Counted from the first letter of the stretch, positions 54,901-63,052 are shown. The stretch is DNA of 64,000 bases from Amycolatopsis oliviviridis (GCF_014654365.1 NZ_BNAY01000010.1:124001-188000); one strand, 5' to 3'. Program-made: numbers and translations. Notes: generated by a model not told the origin, from the letters alone.

Positions 54901-55406
54901 GGGACTACAAGTACGTTGCGAGCTCCGGCAAGGTAACGGGTCCGCAAAAGAAGAAGGACCGGGCTATCGAGAAACTGATCGGCGAAATCAAGGAGAAAGT
55001 CAAGGAGAAATGGTTGAAGCCCGGTGCCGGCTGGGGCGGGAAACCGATTTCCGCGAGCAACCAGGACGGATACACGACAGGCAAGGGCAGCGAGCAAGAG
55101 AAGATCAACACACTGGGCGCCGCGCACGGCGACCATCACGATACGTCCATCAGGACCCCTGGCTGGTCGAGCGGAAACTGGACACCCGACCACCAGCCCA
55201 TCACCAAGCTCACCCGCGGCGACAACATGTCGGACAAGGAGCAGAAGAGGCTCAAGACATTCCTGCGAGGAGCGAGAGTCAAGACCACGCTGACGAACCA
55301 GAAGCTCTACCCGCACTCCGAAGGTAGCTCGAGAGCACAGGGTGGTACGGTCACCGCGATCCGCTCGAAGGTCAAGAAACTCGTGGGGCTCGAAGACAGG
55401 CGATGA
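51909..55406 (+). CDS. Large polymorphic toxin, eCIS-cargo-like, HNH-type C terminus
   Basis: 1165 residues from the ATG at 51909 (an in-frame GTG at 51858 is also possible; the ribosome site is weak for both). There is no signal peptide. The N-terminal 85 residues end in LVGNQAVAS, resembling the LQxxxGNxAV motif near the start of contractile-injection-system (eCIS) cargo proteins. Then come Pro/Ala/Lys-rich disorder (85-330), charged coiled coil (about 430-640), and several hydrophobic segments (about 650-870; e.g. FDILGILTLIAMLLGLSW), perhaps a membrane-insertion region. A basic linker is followed by a C-terminal domain with DHH (about 1072), DHQP (about 1092) and YPHS...SRAQGG (about 1135), a compact HNH-like nuclease pattern. 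The candidate immunity gene overlaps its stop. Confidence 0.75.
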   Translation: MPPPLKALGPRPPTPTASLAVRPRGLETPGAMVRGTAGVGRGAQPGNTAVAAARGGPPRSPAWTAQLMLAGQNLVGNQAVASQATAPAPATPAVPAPAPSPAKLQPAPKKPPPAKPTTRKTEARPASVPDKKDLAKDKAPEERPEKGAGKEKGTGPRSPGADPKFQALKKDVGAKKRAVGTSHPPAAAEAGAAHDAAEAPADDQEARGKAAHAEDMNAAQPKTFDKQEFIRAVKKAIADKAPKNLDEADKFGESGKAEEVKTEVQGKVGEGKDGSAQEIAETTAAPPEPAPDAKQVVPMAADKVPGKPGTPNPAQATPDRLHPSATDLSAGPDQVKAQMAGAQVTERQLSFENSREPQFDKAVKEKKTLEAHSEAAPKKLRADEAGELKQVKNTAAAQGSTAMAGMLATRVSTGQRVGTGKTGTKKTFEDKQKEVTDLLQKVFDQTKSDVEKILEDLDQKVDDQFTTKEKKARDSFTREHEEGMERYKDERYGGWTGKARWVRDLFAGLPEEANRIYERARDNYLAAMERIITEIADTVEAELKRAKDRIAAGRTELKAAVDKLPADLKAIGRQAATEFEGKFDELKDTVDEKGTELVDTLATKYTEAVKSVDDEIAAEKEKNKGLVAKAADAIGGAIKAIIELGRMLMGVLRKAVSAIGAILKDPIGFLGNLVTGVGGGLKLFMKNAGRHLQGGVLAWLLGTGGAIGLQLPATFDILGILTLIAMLLGLSWPNIRARLARRVPNQALVAAETAVPLVSQVKRRGVAGMWDDLKTRVGDLKKNLISNLVSYLLPTIIIAGITWIVSLLNPASAFIRACKMIIDIIRFIVTNARQIIAFVNAVLDAVLAIARGGTGGVPALVERALARAIPVLIGALAALLGIGGIAGKVKQIFQKIARPVNKAIDWVITKIVGLIKKLWAKIKPKPKRPKRKPGKKDEKKSDHDAKVAAGLAALKREQRKYLKDGQISREDATKVASNTKRAHPVFKSITVSDGGGTWDYKYVASSGKVTGPQKKKDRAIEKLIGEIKEKVKEKWLKPGAGWGGKPISASNQDGYTTGKGSEQEKINTLGAAHGDHHDTSIRTPGWSSGNWTPDHQPITKLTRGDNMSDKEQKRLKTFLRGARVKTTLTNQKLYPHSEGSSRAQGGTVTAIRSKVKKLVGLEDRR

Positions 55407-56110
55407 AGATGCAGCGAGATCTCTCCGACTGGGACATCATTCCGCTACTCGACGAACACGCCAAGAGCTACGACTTCCCCGTACTGAACAACGAGGACAT
55501 CGACCTGGCAGGGGTTCGCCTGACGGCGTTCCGCGGCGAGGACGAGTGGCTCGTCGTGTTCGAGGAGATCGAAGTGTTCCGGCGGCAAAGGTTCGCCAAC
55601 GGTGTTTTCGCGTACGGCAACAAGATCGCGAAATCTGGGTCACAAGGATCCGACGACCTGATCCTAGGGGAACCTCTCGGCTCACCACCGTTGTGGGACG
55701 ACACAGGAAACTTCCTACTCGATCCCGAGGACTTCCGGATTCGCGCCTGCCACAGCGGTAACGAGTACCATTTCACACCTTCGCCGCGAGAATACGAGCG
55801 CGCGGGCATTGTTCCGGACAACCACGAGCACGATGCCGCCAAGATACTGCGGTTTCTGGTGAACGAGATTCCAGCGGAGCTGTACGCAACGGATGACCGC
55901 CTGCTCCGCACATGCGGTAAAACCGAACCACTGGCAAGGTTCACGCAGCTGACGGGATGGCGACACCCGGATGTCATCGACGATGAACTCCCCAGCGACA
56001 GCCCCTGCCTCCAGAGTCTGGCCGCCGCGCTCATCGCCGATGATCCGGCGATCTATGAATGTGCCCCTGAGCAGTGGAACACACACTGGTCGGCCTGGCC
56101 GCCAGTGTGA
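55403..56110 (+). CDS. Candidate immunity protein of the large toxin
   Basis: 235 residues, acidic, no signal peptide. The ATG overlaps the toxin stop (ATGA), the usual toxin/immunity coupling. Motifs: LDEHAKSYDFPVLNNEDIDL, VFEEIEVF, ILRFLVNEIPAEL and LTGWRHPDVIDDELPSDSPC. I do not recognise a named immunity family. The inference of immunity rests on the overlap, size, acidity and lower GC than neighbouring genes. Confidence 0.7.
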   Translation: MKMQRDLSDWDIIPLLDEHAKSYDFPVLNNEDIDLAGVRLTAFRGEDEWLVVFEEIEVFRRQRFANGVFAYGNKIAKSGSQGSDDLILGEPLGSPPLWDDTGNFLLDPEDFRIRACHSGNEYHFTPSPREYERAGIVPDNHEHDAAKILRFLVNEIPAELYATDDRLLRTCGKTEPLARFTQLTGWRHPDVIDDELPSDSPCLQSLAAALIADDPAIYECAPEQWNTHWSAWPPV

Positions 56111-56751
56111 ACCCGGACTATTGAGAGGTAAGGCAAAAATGGTGTGCCCGAATCCACTGCCGAGAGGGCCCCTCGCAGTCAGCTTCAAAGCAGAACCCCG
56201 CAGCGCGGCCTGACACCGGCCCCAGGAGAGCTGGACGCGCTCTCGACCGTCCACAAGGGACAAAGCCTTTAACCGGAGTGCCTGACTTGAGCACTTTGGG
56301 CAACTTTCCGACGGGGTCGTGAGTGATAAAGAGGGTTCTAATGAGGAGTAAGGCAAACGTGTCTGGCCGCGTGGCAAGGCCCGTGAAGGCCCCCCTACCT
56401 CGGCTCAGCCGAGGGAACCCGCCCTTCACACCCTTGCCTCGTGGACGAGCGCGAAGCGTCGCTGAGAGTGAGGGGTGTGTGGAAACAGGGACGTTCAACG
56501 TCCCTGTTTCCACACACCCCTACGCGACTGGACCGGTCACGCGGGACTGTGTGGATTTCGGTGCGTCCAACGCACCAAAATCCACACAGCCAGTGCCATG
56601 AGTCCTACGTCGCGCAGAGCAGGCTTGAACGCGCCATATTTGCCTTAATTCCCAGTAACCCTCATTGCCACTCACAACCCCACACGAAACCGCACTTAAC
56701 GGCATCAATCGGACATGAATTCGCCCTTGAACGTCTCATGTGGTCACTCGG
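56111..56751. repeat. Hairpin-rich intergenic region
   Basis: 641 bp without a gene. Hairpins: 56399-56413 (CTCGGCT/AGCCGAG inside a degenerate TGAAGG element); 56472-56495 with 56497-56520 (24-bp perfect stem, one-base loop); 56547-56566 with 56570-56589 (20 bp, one mismatch). TAAGGCAAA occurs at about 56132 and 56350 and inverted at about 56640; the last two flank the hairpins within about 45-nt imperfect inverted copies (56320-56365 and 56635-56685). Confidence 0.65.
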
Positions 56752-56871
56752 GGCGAGCGCCTCGCCCAACCCGGCCGGATCGCCGTCCGCCGAGGCCCAC
56801 GCGACGTAGCCGTCCAGCCGCACCAGGAACGACGGCCCGGAGTCCGCCTCGACGAGCCGGACGGGTGGCCG
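56752..56871 (-). pseudogene. C-terminal fragment of an FAD-dependent aromatic monooxygenase
   Basis: Reading minus strand, one frame gives VRLVEADSGPSFLVRLDGYV then AWASADGDPAGLGEAL, the characteristic C-terminal thioredoxin-like end (lvRPDGyvAW) of PheA/TfdB-type FAD monooxygenases. About 40 codons remain; everything N-terminal is absent. It abuts, head to head, a TetR C-terminal fragment, suggesting one deletion through a divergent gene pair. Confidence 0.65.
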
Positions 56872-57108
56872 TTCTTCGGTTCCCTGCTGCTGACGACCAC
56901 GGGCTTCACCAAGGCGCGCAAGGGCGAAGCCGAACTGGAGCAGGAGGAGCAGTTCCTCCGGCGGATCGACCCGGCGATCCTGCCGAACTTCAGCCGCGCG
57001 ATCCCCGCATTGAAGGCGCACGACCCCGAGCCGGACTTCATCCGGGCGCTGGATCTGCTGATCAGCGGCCTGGTCGCGGCCACAGCATCGGGACCAGGAA
57101 CCGCCTAG
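56863..57108 (+). pseudogene. C-terminal fragment of a TetR regulator
   Basis: The plus-strand frame FGSLLLTTTGFTKA followed by ELEQEEQFLRRIDPAILPNF, then EPDFIRALDLLISGLVA, matches the C-terminal ligand-binding domain of TetR_C-type regulators. The N-terminal DNA-binding half is missing. The stop at 57108 lies 47 bp inside the 3' end of the opposite-strand TetR gene. It is probably a relic of the former neighbour and regulator of the monooxygenase fragment. Confidence 0.65.
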
Positions 57109-57691
57109 CCACCTCGCGGACCTGCTCGTCGTCGTCGAGGTCGACGACCTGGCTGGGGGTGACCAGGAACGACGCGGAGACCCGGGTCATCAGCTCGGCG
57201 ACGAGTTCGACGTCGACGTCCTCGGAGACGTTGCCGGCTTGCTGCTCGCGGCGGAGCTGCCCCGCGACGAACCGCTGGACCGTCGCCAGGGTGTTGCCGC
57301 CGTCGCTGACCATCGACGGGACGAGCACGTCGGGCTCGACGGCCATCAGCCCACCGATCAGCGGGTTGTGCCGGATCGCCCGCAGCGCGCTCGCGAAGCC
57401 CAGCACGACCCGGTCCGCGGCGGTCTCCGCCCGCTGGATGTCGAGCAGGAACTGGTCGAAGTAGCGGCGGAACTCGCGGCGCACGACCTGTTCGACCAGG
57501 GCGTCCTTGGTGGCGAACCGACGGTACGCGGTGATCCGCGAGACGCCCGCGCGGCGCGCGACGTCCTCCATCGTGGAGCGCCGGATGCCCATCCGGCAGA
57601 ACTGTTCGTAGGCGGCGTCGAGCAGCCGGAGCGCGATCTCGTCGCTCTCCTCGGCGCGTTCGAGCGCGTCGGCGAGGGCACGCTCCAGCAA
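57062..57691 (-). CDS. TetR-family regulator divergent from lcp (LcpR-like)
   Basis: 209 residues from a TTG at 57691. TetR HTH: LLDAAYEQFCRMGIRRSTME, DVARRAGVSRITAYRRFATK (residues about 22-65), and a helical ligand domain. The 57691 start is uncertain. A much better ribosome site (AAGGAG, 57728-57733) lies further upstream and would point to ATC at 57721, in frame and 10 codons longer (IIAKTPDPDS), i.e. a possible non-canonical start. It is divergent from the Lcp gene, as LcpR is in Gordonia, so it probably represses rubber oxidation. The 3' end overlaps a pseudogene by 47 bp. Confidence 0.85.
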   Translation of the reverse strand: MLERALADALERAEESDEIALRLLDAAYEQFCRMGIRRSTMEDVARRAGVSRITAYRRFATKDALVEQVVRREFRRYFDQFLLDIQRAETAADRVVLGFASALRAIRHNPLIGGLMAVEPDVLVPSMVSDGGNTLATVQRFVAGQLRREQQAGNVSEDVDVELVAELMTRVSASFLVTPSQVVDLDDDEQVREVARRFLVPMLWPRPGR

Positions 57692-57806
57692 AGAATCCGG
57701 GTCTGGCGTCTTCGCGATGATTGTGCTCTCCTTGAGATACGCGGTTGCACTACTTGTATCACAGTATCAATCCGCAGGTCCGGGACTCAAGGAGGAGTAC
57801 TGGCGC
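57692..57806. promoter_or_regulatory. TetR/lcp divergent promoter with near-palindrome
   Basis: The gap holds TTGTATCACAGTATCAA at 57754-57770, a near-dyad that also contains GTATCA twice with an 8-bp period. It lies about 40 bp before the lcp ATG and is the only plausible operator for the TetR protein. AAGGAGG for lcp lies at 57789-57795. Confidence 0.55.
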
Positions 57807-59006
57807 ATGACCGAACTCAATCGACGCAAGATGCTGATCGTCAGTGGCGGAGCGACCCTCTTGGGGGCCATGGGGATGGCCCAGCCCGCCTGGGCGTGGA
57901 GTCCGAGCGGTTCGGTGGCCGGGGCGGGGGCGGGCACCGATCCGAAATGGGTGTGGGACGCCGAAGCCGATCCTGTGGTCGCCGCGATGCTCGACCGGGG
58001 ACAGGTCGCGGCGGTCAACCAGGCGCTGCGGACCTGGACCAGGAACGACCAGCCGACGCCGTCCGGGCTCCCGCCGGACCTGCGGGAGTTCGTCGAGCAC
58101 GCACGGCGGCTCCCACCATGGGCCGATCAGTCCAAATTGGACGCGGCGGCGGATTTCATGAAGGTCAGCGGCCGGTTCGTCAATCTGCTGAACGGGCTCG
58201 GCGGCGGGATGCTGAGCACCGCCATCCCCAACGAGGCGAGGGCGGTCTACTACTCCAAGGGCGGCGCGGACATGAAGGACCGCGTCGCGAAGACGGCCAA
58301 ACTCGGCTACGACGTCGGTTCGCTCAACGCCTACCGGCCCGACGGCCAGATGATCGTCTCGGCGGTGAAGACCCGTCTGGTGCACGCCGCCGTCCGGCAT
58401 CTGCTGCCGCAATCGCCGCACTGGCAACAGGGAATCCCGATCAGCCAGAACGACATGCTGGTCACCTGGCACACCCTGCCGACGTACACGATGCGCAAGC
58501 TGACCGACTGGCGCGTCCGGGTCTCCTCCGCGCATTCCGCCGGGTACCTGCACAGCTGGCAGGTGACCGGGCACATGCTCGGGATCCGCGACGAGTACCT
58601 GCCGTCCACTTGGGACGCGGCCCACGCGCAGTCCAAGCAGGTGCTGGACCCGGCGATGGGCCCGACCCGCGAGGGCGTCGAGCTCACCGACATCCTCCTC
58701 GACATGCTCGCCGAGCAGACCAGCCCCGGCCGCGTCGACCGGCCGATGGTCAACGCGCTGGCCCGCCACATCATCGGTGACCGGTTCTCCGAGTGGAACG
58801 GCATCCCGCGCGAGCCGATCTGGGATCCGCTGATCGGCACCGCCTTCCCCGCGCTGGTGGCGTTCCACGAGAAGCTCATCCCGCTGCCGCTGGTGCCGCA
58901 GGCCGCCTGGGTGCTGGACGAGGCGATCCGGCAGTACATCCGGCTGTGGCTTTCGGAGGGCAGGCCGGTGAACATCGAGATCCCGGACATGAACCGCCCC
59001 TCCTGA
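57807..59006 (+). CDS. lcp: Latex-clearing protein (rubber oxygenase, DUF2236/Lcp)
   Basis: 399 residues, ATG with AAGGAGG upstream. Twin-arginine signal NRRKMLIVSGG (residues 5-15), so it is exported folded with its cofactor. The Lcp/DUF2236 core is clear: R159-VA-K162-T163 in DRVAKTAKLGYDV and H193 in RLVHAAVRHLL. These correspond, with a constant offset of 5, to Arg164, Lys167, Thr168 and the haem ligand His198 of Lcp from Streptomyces sp. K30. Lcp is a b-type haem dioxygenase that cleaves cis-1,4-polyisoprene to oligo-isoprenoid aldehyde-ketones. Divergent from a TetR gene. The closest activity assignment in the window that rests on catalytic residues. Confidence 0.9.
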   Translation: MTELNRRKMLIVSGGATLLGAMGMAQPAWAWSPSGSVAGAGAGTDPKWVWDAEADPVVAAMLDRGQVAAVNQALRTWTRNDQPTPSGLPPDLREFVEHARRLPPWADQSKLDAAADFMKVSGRFVNLLNGLGGGMLSTAIPNEARAVYYSKGGADMKDRVAKTAKLGYDVGSLNAYRPDGQMIVSAVKTRLVHAAVRHLLPQSPHWQQGIPISQNDMLVTWHTLPTYTMRKLTDWRVRVSSAHSAGYLHSWQVTGHMLGIRDEYLPSTWDAAHAQSKQVLDPAMGPTREGVELTDILLDMLAEQTSPGRVDRPMVNALARHIIGDRFSEWNGIPREPIWDPLIGTAFPALVAFHEKLIPLPLVPQAAWVLDEAIRQYIRLWLSEGRPVNIEIPDMNRPS

Positions 59007-59032
59007 CCCTGCCGAGCGCTCCCCCGCCGAGT

Positions 59033-59085
59033 GTCATGAAAGGGGCGTTCAGGACAAAAAATGTCCTGAACGCCCCTTTCATGAC
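59033..59085. terminator. 24-bp perfect bidirectional hairpin
   Basis: Arms 59033-59056 and 59062-59085 are perfectly complementary around AAAAA. It lies between the 3' ends of lcp and the GH3 gene (19 bp from the latter stop). It carries the TGAAAGGGGCGTTCA near-palindrome in each arm. Confidence 0.85.
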
Positions 59086-59103
59086 ATCTCTGACTACCGA
59101 GGA

Positions 59104-61725
59104 TCAGCCCAAACTGGAGCAAGACCTCGCATCGGGATCCTGCGCGCCCTTGGGCACCCACCGCACGTTCGCGAACGAAGCGGAGAACTTGCCGTCGGTG
59201 TACACCAGGAACGGCGTGTTGACGTTCTCCAGGTCCAGCCCGTTGGCGAAGCACGACACCGGGATCTTCACCGTCGACTTCGGCGCGCCCGCCAGGTCGG
59301 TGAACAGCTTGGTCGCGTTCACCTCCGAGAAGCACGGGTAGACGCAGTGCATGCTGATCACCGTCCGGCCGGCCGGAGCCTCGTGCACGACCGTGTCGAA
59401 CTCCAGCGCCGCGTCGGCGTTCAGGTATCCACGCAGATCGTTGGTACCGGCCGGGTTCTGGAAGTACAGCTGCGCCGGGCCGGTGCCGGTCCAGGTCGAC
59501 TTCAGCCCGTCCTGCTGCACGTTGACGTCGGACTGCACGACGGAGATCTCGGCGTGCGAGGCGGTGCCGTCCGGGCCGATCTCGGTGCCGCCCCAGTTCT
59601 CGGCGGAGCCGATGAAACCCTTGTACGGCGCGACATCGGTACGGTTGAACACCTCGAGGTCCTCGGTCGCGGTGCCGCCGCCACCGGTCGAACCACAGGC
59701 CACCGGACCGGCGGTCTCGTCCAGCTGCCCGATCGTGACGCGCTGACCGGTCTTGAGGCCGTAGCCGAGTTTGAACAGCGGGTCGTAGTCCGCCGAGCCC
59801 GGGTTCAGCGGCGTCTGGCACGCGCTCTTCGGCCACGAGTACGACAGGGTGCCCTTGAAACCGCCCTTGACGAGGACGTCCGCGACACCGCCGCCTTCGG
59901 TACCGGGCAGCCACGCCGCCACGAACGCGTCGGAGCGGTTGATCTCCTTGTTCATGTACAGCGGGCGGCCGCCGACGTAGACGGTGACGACGGGAGCGCC
60001 CTTGCCGCGGACCTTGTCCAGCACCGCCAGGTCCTCGGGGTAAAGCTTCGAGGCTTCCAGGGTCTTGCGGGTCAGGTCGCCGACGCCTTCCGCGTACGGG
60101 GTCTCACCGATGACGGCGATGACCGCGTCGTAGCCCTTGGGGTCGGTGTCGCCCTTCTCGTCGAAGGTGACGTTGACGTCGCCGAGCTGCTGCTTGAGCC
60201 CGGCGAGGATCGACGTGGCGTTGGGGAAGTCGGCGTTGGTGTTGCCGGTCCCCTGCCAGCTCAGCGTCCAGCCGCCGGTCTGGTTCTGGATGCTGTCCGC
60301 GCTCTTGCCGACCACCAGGACCTTCGACTTCGGCTTCAGCGGCAGCACGTTGCCGTTGTTCTTCAGCAGCGTCTGCGACGAGCGGACCGCATCACGCGCC
60401 AGCCAGGTCTCCTTCAGCGCTTCGTCGGAGTTGGCGTAGGAACGGTCGGACGGCTTCTGCGACTCGTACAGCCCGGAGCGCAGCTTGACGCGCAGGACGC
60501 GGGTCACCGCGTCGTCGATCCGCGAGACCGGGATCTGGCCGCCGTTGACCTGGGCGACGGTGTTGGTGATGAACGCCTTCCAGTCGTTCGGCACCATCAC
60601 GATGTCGATGCCGGCGTTGATCGCCTGCGGGCACGAGGAGTTCGTGCAACCGGGGACCTGGCCGATGCCGTTCCAGTCGGACACGACGAGGCCGTCGAAA
60701 CCCATCTTGCCCTTGAGGATCTGGTTCAGCGCCTTGTCGCTGCCGTGCAGCTTGCCCTCGTCGATGCCGAGTTCGGCGTTGGTCCAGCTGTTGAAGGACA
60801 CCATCACGGTCTGGGAGCCCGCCGCGAGCGCGCCGTAGTAGCCCTGGCCGTGGACGTTGATCATCTCGGCCTCGGACGACGGGTTGACGCCCTGGTCCTG
60901 TCCCTTGAGCGTGCCGCCGTCACCGATGAAGTGCTTGGCGGTGCCGATCACGCCGTTGTAGCCGATGCGTTTGGTCGAGCCGTCCTGGAGACCGTTGATC
61001 GCCTCGTAGCCGTAGGCCCGGGTGATCCGCGGGTCCTCGGAGAACCCTTCGTAGGTGCGGCCCCAGCGGTCGTCCCGCACGACGGCCAGCGTCGGCGCGA
61101 ACGCCCAGTCCTGGCCGGTGGCGCGGATCTGCCGGGCCGTCGCCGCGGAGACGTCGCGCACCAGGCACGGGTCGTGCGCCGCGCCGAGGCCGATGTTGTG
61201 CGGGAAGACGGTGGCCCCGTACACGTTGTTGTTGCCGTGCACGGCGTCGATGCCCCAGATCACCGGGATCTTCGTCCGGCCGGCCTTCGACGCGTCCCAA
61301 TAGGAGTCGGCGAGCTTCAGCCAGTCCTGCTGGGACGCGTGCTTGTCCTTGTTCGGCCAGGAACCGCCGCCGTTGAGGACCGAGCCGATGGAGTACTGGC
61401 GGACCTCGTCGGGGGTGATGGCGGCGATCTCGGGCTGGGTCATCTGCCCGACCTTCTCCTCCAGGGTCATCCCCTTGAGGATCTCGGCGATCCGCTGCTC
61501 GTCACCGCCTTTGCCCTTGAACCGGCTCTCGACCTTCGGCCAGTCGGCCAGCGTCGGCAGGCTCTTCTCGATCCGGGCGCAGCCGTCCCGGTCGAGCGCC
61601 GGCTTCCCGATCACGGGCTGCTCGGCGGCGACGGCGTTGGGTGTGGCCGCCAGTGCCCCGCCGAGCAGGGTGAGACTCAGCAAGGCGATGAGCGGACTTC
61701 GGCGCGCACGAGGACGTCTTGCCAT
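59104..61725 (-). CDS. Secreted GH3 beta-glucosidase / exo-beta-glucanase
   Basis: 873 residues from the ATG at 61725 (GGA site upstream; another ATG four codons earlier at 61737 is possible). Signal peptide with a basic RRPRARR start and an Ala-Ala cleavage region. GH3 (alpha/beta)8 domain with DAVHGNNNVYGATVFPHNIG, KHFIGDGGT and nucleophile Asp in GLVVSDWNG (about 350). The C-terminal alpha/beta sandwich domain has LLKNNGNVLPL and the acid/base region LPGTEGGGVADVL. A third C-terminal beta-sandwich (from about 690) resembles the ExoP galactose-binding-like domain, with Cys pairs. It hydrolyses beta-1,3/1,4-glucans or cellodextrins outside the cell. Confidence 0.92.
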   Translation of the reverse strand: MARRPRARRSPLIALLSLTLLGGALAATPNAVAAEQPVIGKPALDRDGCARIEKSLPTLADWPKVESRFKGKGGDEQRIAEILKGMTLEEKVGQMTQPEIAAITPDEVRQYSIGSVLNGGGSWPNKDKHASQQDWLKLADSYWDASKAGRTKIPVIWGIDAVHGNNNVYGATVFPHNIGLGAAHDPCLVRDVSAATARQIRATGQDWAFAPTLAVVRDDRWGRTYEGFSEDPRITRAYGYEAINGLQDGSTKRIGYNGVIGTAKHFIGDGGTLKGQDQGVNPSSEAEMINVHGQGYYGALAAGSQTVMVSFNSWTNAELGIDEGKLHGSDKALNQILKGKMGFDGLVVSDWNGIGQVPGCTNSSCPQAINAGIDIVMVPNDWKAFITNTVAQVNGGQIPVSRIDDAVTRVLRVKLRSGLYESQKPSDRSYANSDEALKETWLARDAVRSSQTLLKNNGNVLPLKPKSKVLVVGKSADSIQNQTGGWTLSWQGTGNTNADFPNATSILAGLKQQLGDVNVTFDEKGDTDPKGYDAVIAVIGETPYAEGVGDLTRKTLEASKLYPEDLAVLDKVRGKGAPVVTVYVGGRPLYMNKEINRSDAFVAAWLPGTEGGGVADVLVKGGFKGTLSYSWPKSACQTPLNPGSADYDPLFKLGYGLKTGQRVTIGQLDETAGPVACGSTGGGGTATEDLEVFNRTDVAPYKGFIGSAENWGGTEIGPDGTASHAEISVVQSDVNVQQDGLKSTWTGTGPAQLYFQNPAGTNDLRGYLNADAALEFDTVVHEAPAGRTVISMHCVYPCFSEVNATKLFTDLAGAPKSTVKIPVSCFANGLDLENVNTPFLVYTDGKFSASFANVRWVPKGAQDPDARSCSSLG

Positions 61726-61847
61726 GGTCTGGTCCATTCTGCGGAAGGCGGGGACCGGCCGATCTTCACCGGACCGGGCGGCGGCGTCAAGAGTTTCCGG
61801 CCGGTACGGGGACTGTTAATTTTTGCCATAAAATAAGACTTGACAAG

Positions 61848-62063
61848 TCACCCGGCCACGCGCCGCCCGCCGCGCCGCTTGGCGATGTACGGCAGCGCGA
61901 ACAGGTACAGACCGCTGAACATCAGCAGGAAGAGCGGCGGCAGCGGCGTGTAGAGCACCCATTGGGCCGAACTGCCGAGCGCCAGGACGACGAAACAGAT
62001 GATGACGGTGGCGACGAAGACGAGAGACGTCCACCGGTGGAACGTCCGGATCCGCTTGCTCAC
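61848..62063 (-). CDS. Small membrane protein, two helices
   Basis: 71 residues, GTG at 62063 with AGGAGG upstream. Two transmembrane helices (LVFVATVIICFVVLALG and PLFLLMFSGLYLFALPYI) around a short loop, with a basic C terminus KRRGGRR. The RxFHRWTS start resembles small integral proteins found in many actinobacteria. Function unknown. It is followed by the GH3 gene in the opposite transcriptional order (GH3 is upstream-facing on the same strand). Confidence 0.75.
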   Translation of the reverse strand: MSKRIRTFHRWTSLVFVATVIICFVVLALGSSAQWVLYTPLPPLFLLMFSGLYLFALPYIAKRRGGRRVAG

Positions 62064-62204
62064 GAGAACCTCCTGGGAGTCGTTTGCCTGTGGCGGAAAC
62101 GCTAGGGATTCCGGGAGCTCCGGTGCTTCTCGATTCCTGACCGGCTCGCTTGACCTCCATCTTGATCGAGCTTCTACCTTCGCGGAAAACGAAGGGAATC
62201 ACCC

Positions 62205-63014
62205 ATGACCGTCTTGGTAACCGGGGCCACCGGGAACACCGGCCGCCACGTGGTGGCCGAACTCGTCCGCCGAGGGGAACGCGTCCGGGCGCTCAGCCGG
62301 AACCCCGCCGAAGCCAGGCTCCCGCCGGGCGTCGAACTGGTGCGAGGCACGCACACCGCACCCGAAACGCTGACCGACGCGCTGAACGGCGTCACCCGGC
62401 TGCACATCACCGCGACCGCGGGACTCGCCGACGTCGGCGCCGAACTCGTCGAACGCGCCGTGGACGCGGGCGTGCGGCGGATGACCATCGTATGGGGCGG
62501 CTATGTCGGGCCGACGGAACAGGCCATGGCCGAATCCGGGGTGGAGTGGACGCGCCTGGAGCCGCAGGAGTTCATGTCCAACGCGCTGACCTGGGCCGAC
62601 TCCGTCCGCGCCGACGGCGTCGTCCGCGAGCCGTTCGACCTTCCCAGCGCGGTGGTGCACGAGGGGGACATCGGCGCCGTCGCCGCCACCGCGCTCGCGG
62701 AGGACGGGCACTCGGGGAAGGTCTACAACCTCACCGGACCGGAATCGCTGACCACGCGTGAACGGATCGCGGTCCTCGGCGCAGCCTTGGGCCGAGACAT
62801 CGGCCTGGAGCAGATCTCGCGGCAGCAGGCGATCGACCGGCTGCTGGCCGACGGCGTCCCGGTGGCGGACGCCGAATACGTCGTCGGATGGCACAGCGAT
62901 CCGCCGATGGAGGCGAGGACCGTGGACCACACCGTCGAGCAGGTGCTGGGACGTCCGGCGCGGACGTTCGCGCAGTGGGTCAGTGAGCATCTGGACCGAT
63001 TCCAGGGCTCGTGA
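62205..63014 (+). CDS. NmrA-like NAD(P)-binding oxidoreductase
   Basis: 269 residues. Rossmann site TGATGNTGRHV (7-17), then VRALSRNP after the second strand, as in atypical SDRs of the NmrA/QOR2 group. The usual SDR Tyr-x3-Lys is absent. C-terminal half: VYNLTGPESLTTRERIAVLG and AEYVVGWHSDPPMEA. Probably an NADP(H) sensor or quinone reductase. The last two codons and stop (TCG TGA) lie inside the left arm of a hairpin. Confidence 0.88.
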   Translation: MTVLVTGATGNTGRHVVAELVRRGERVRALSRNPAEARLPPGVELVRGTHTAPETLTDALNGVTRLHITATAGLADVGAELVERAVDAGVRRMTIVWGGYVGPTEQAMAESGVEWTRLEPQEFMSNALTWADSVRADGVVREPFDLPSAVVHEGDIGAVAATALAEDGHSGKVYNLTGPESLTTRERIAVLGAALGRDIGLEQISRQQAIDRLLADGVPVADAEYVVGWHSDPPMEARTVDHTVEQVLGRPARTFAQWVSEHLDRFQGS

Positions 63015-63052
63015 GTGGCAAGTGTCGTTCTAACCTCACTTGCCACTCACGA
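63009..63052. terminator. 16-bp hairpin containing the stop codon
   Basis: Arms 63009-63024 and 63037-63052 pair perfectly (TCGTGAGTGGCAAGTG and complement). The TGA stop of the oxidoreductase at 63012-63014 lies inside the left arm. Related to the hairpin at 33153-33198. Confidence 0.8.

Noticed and set aside
52094..55327. Over 1000-codon open frame overlapping the large toxin
   Set aside because: Low-complexity Arg/Gly/Pro translation typical of a GC-rich shadow. The chosen frame has coiled coil, membrane segments and a coupled downstream gene.
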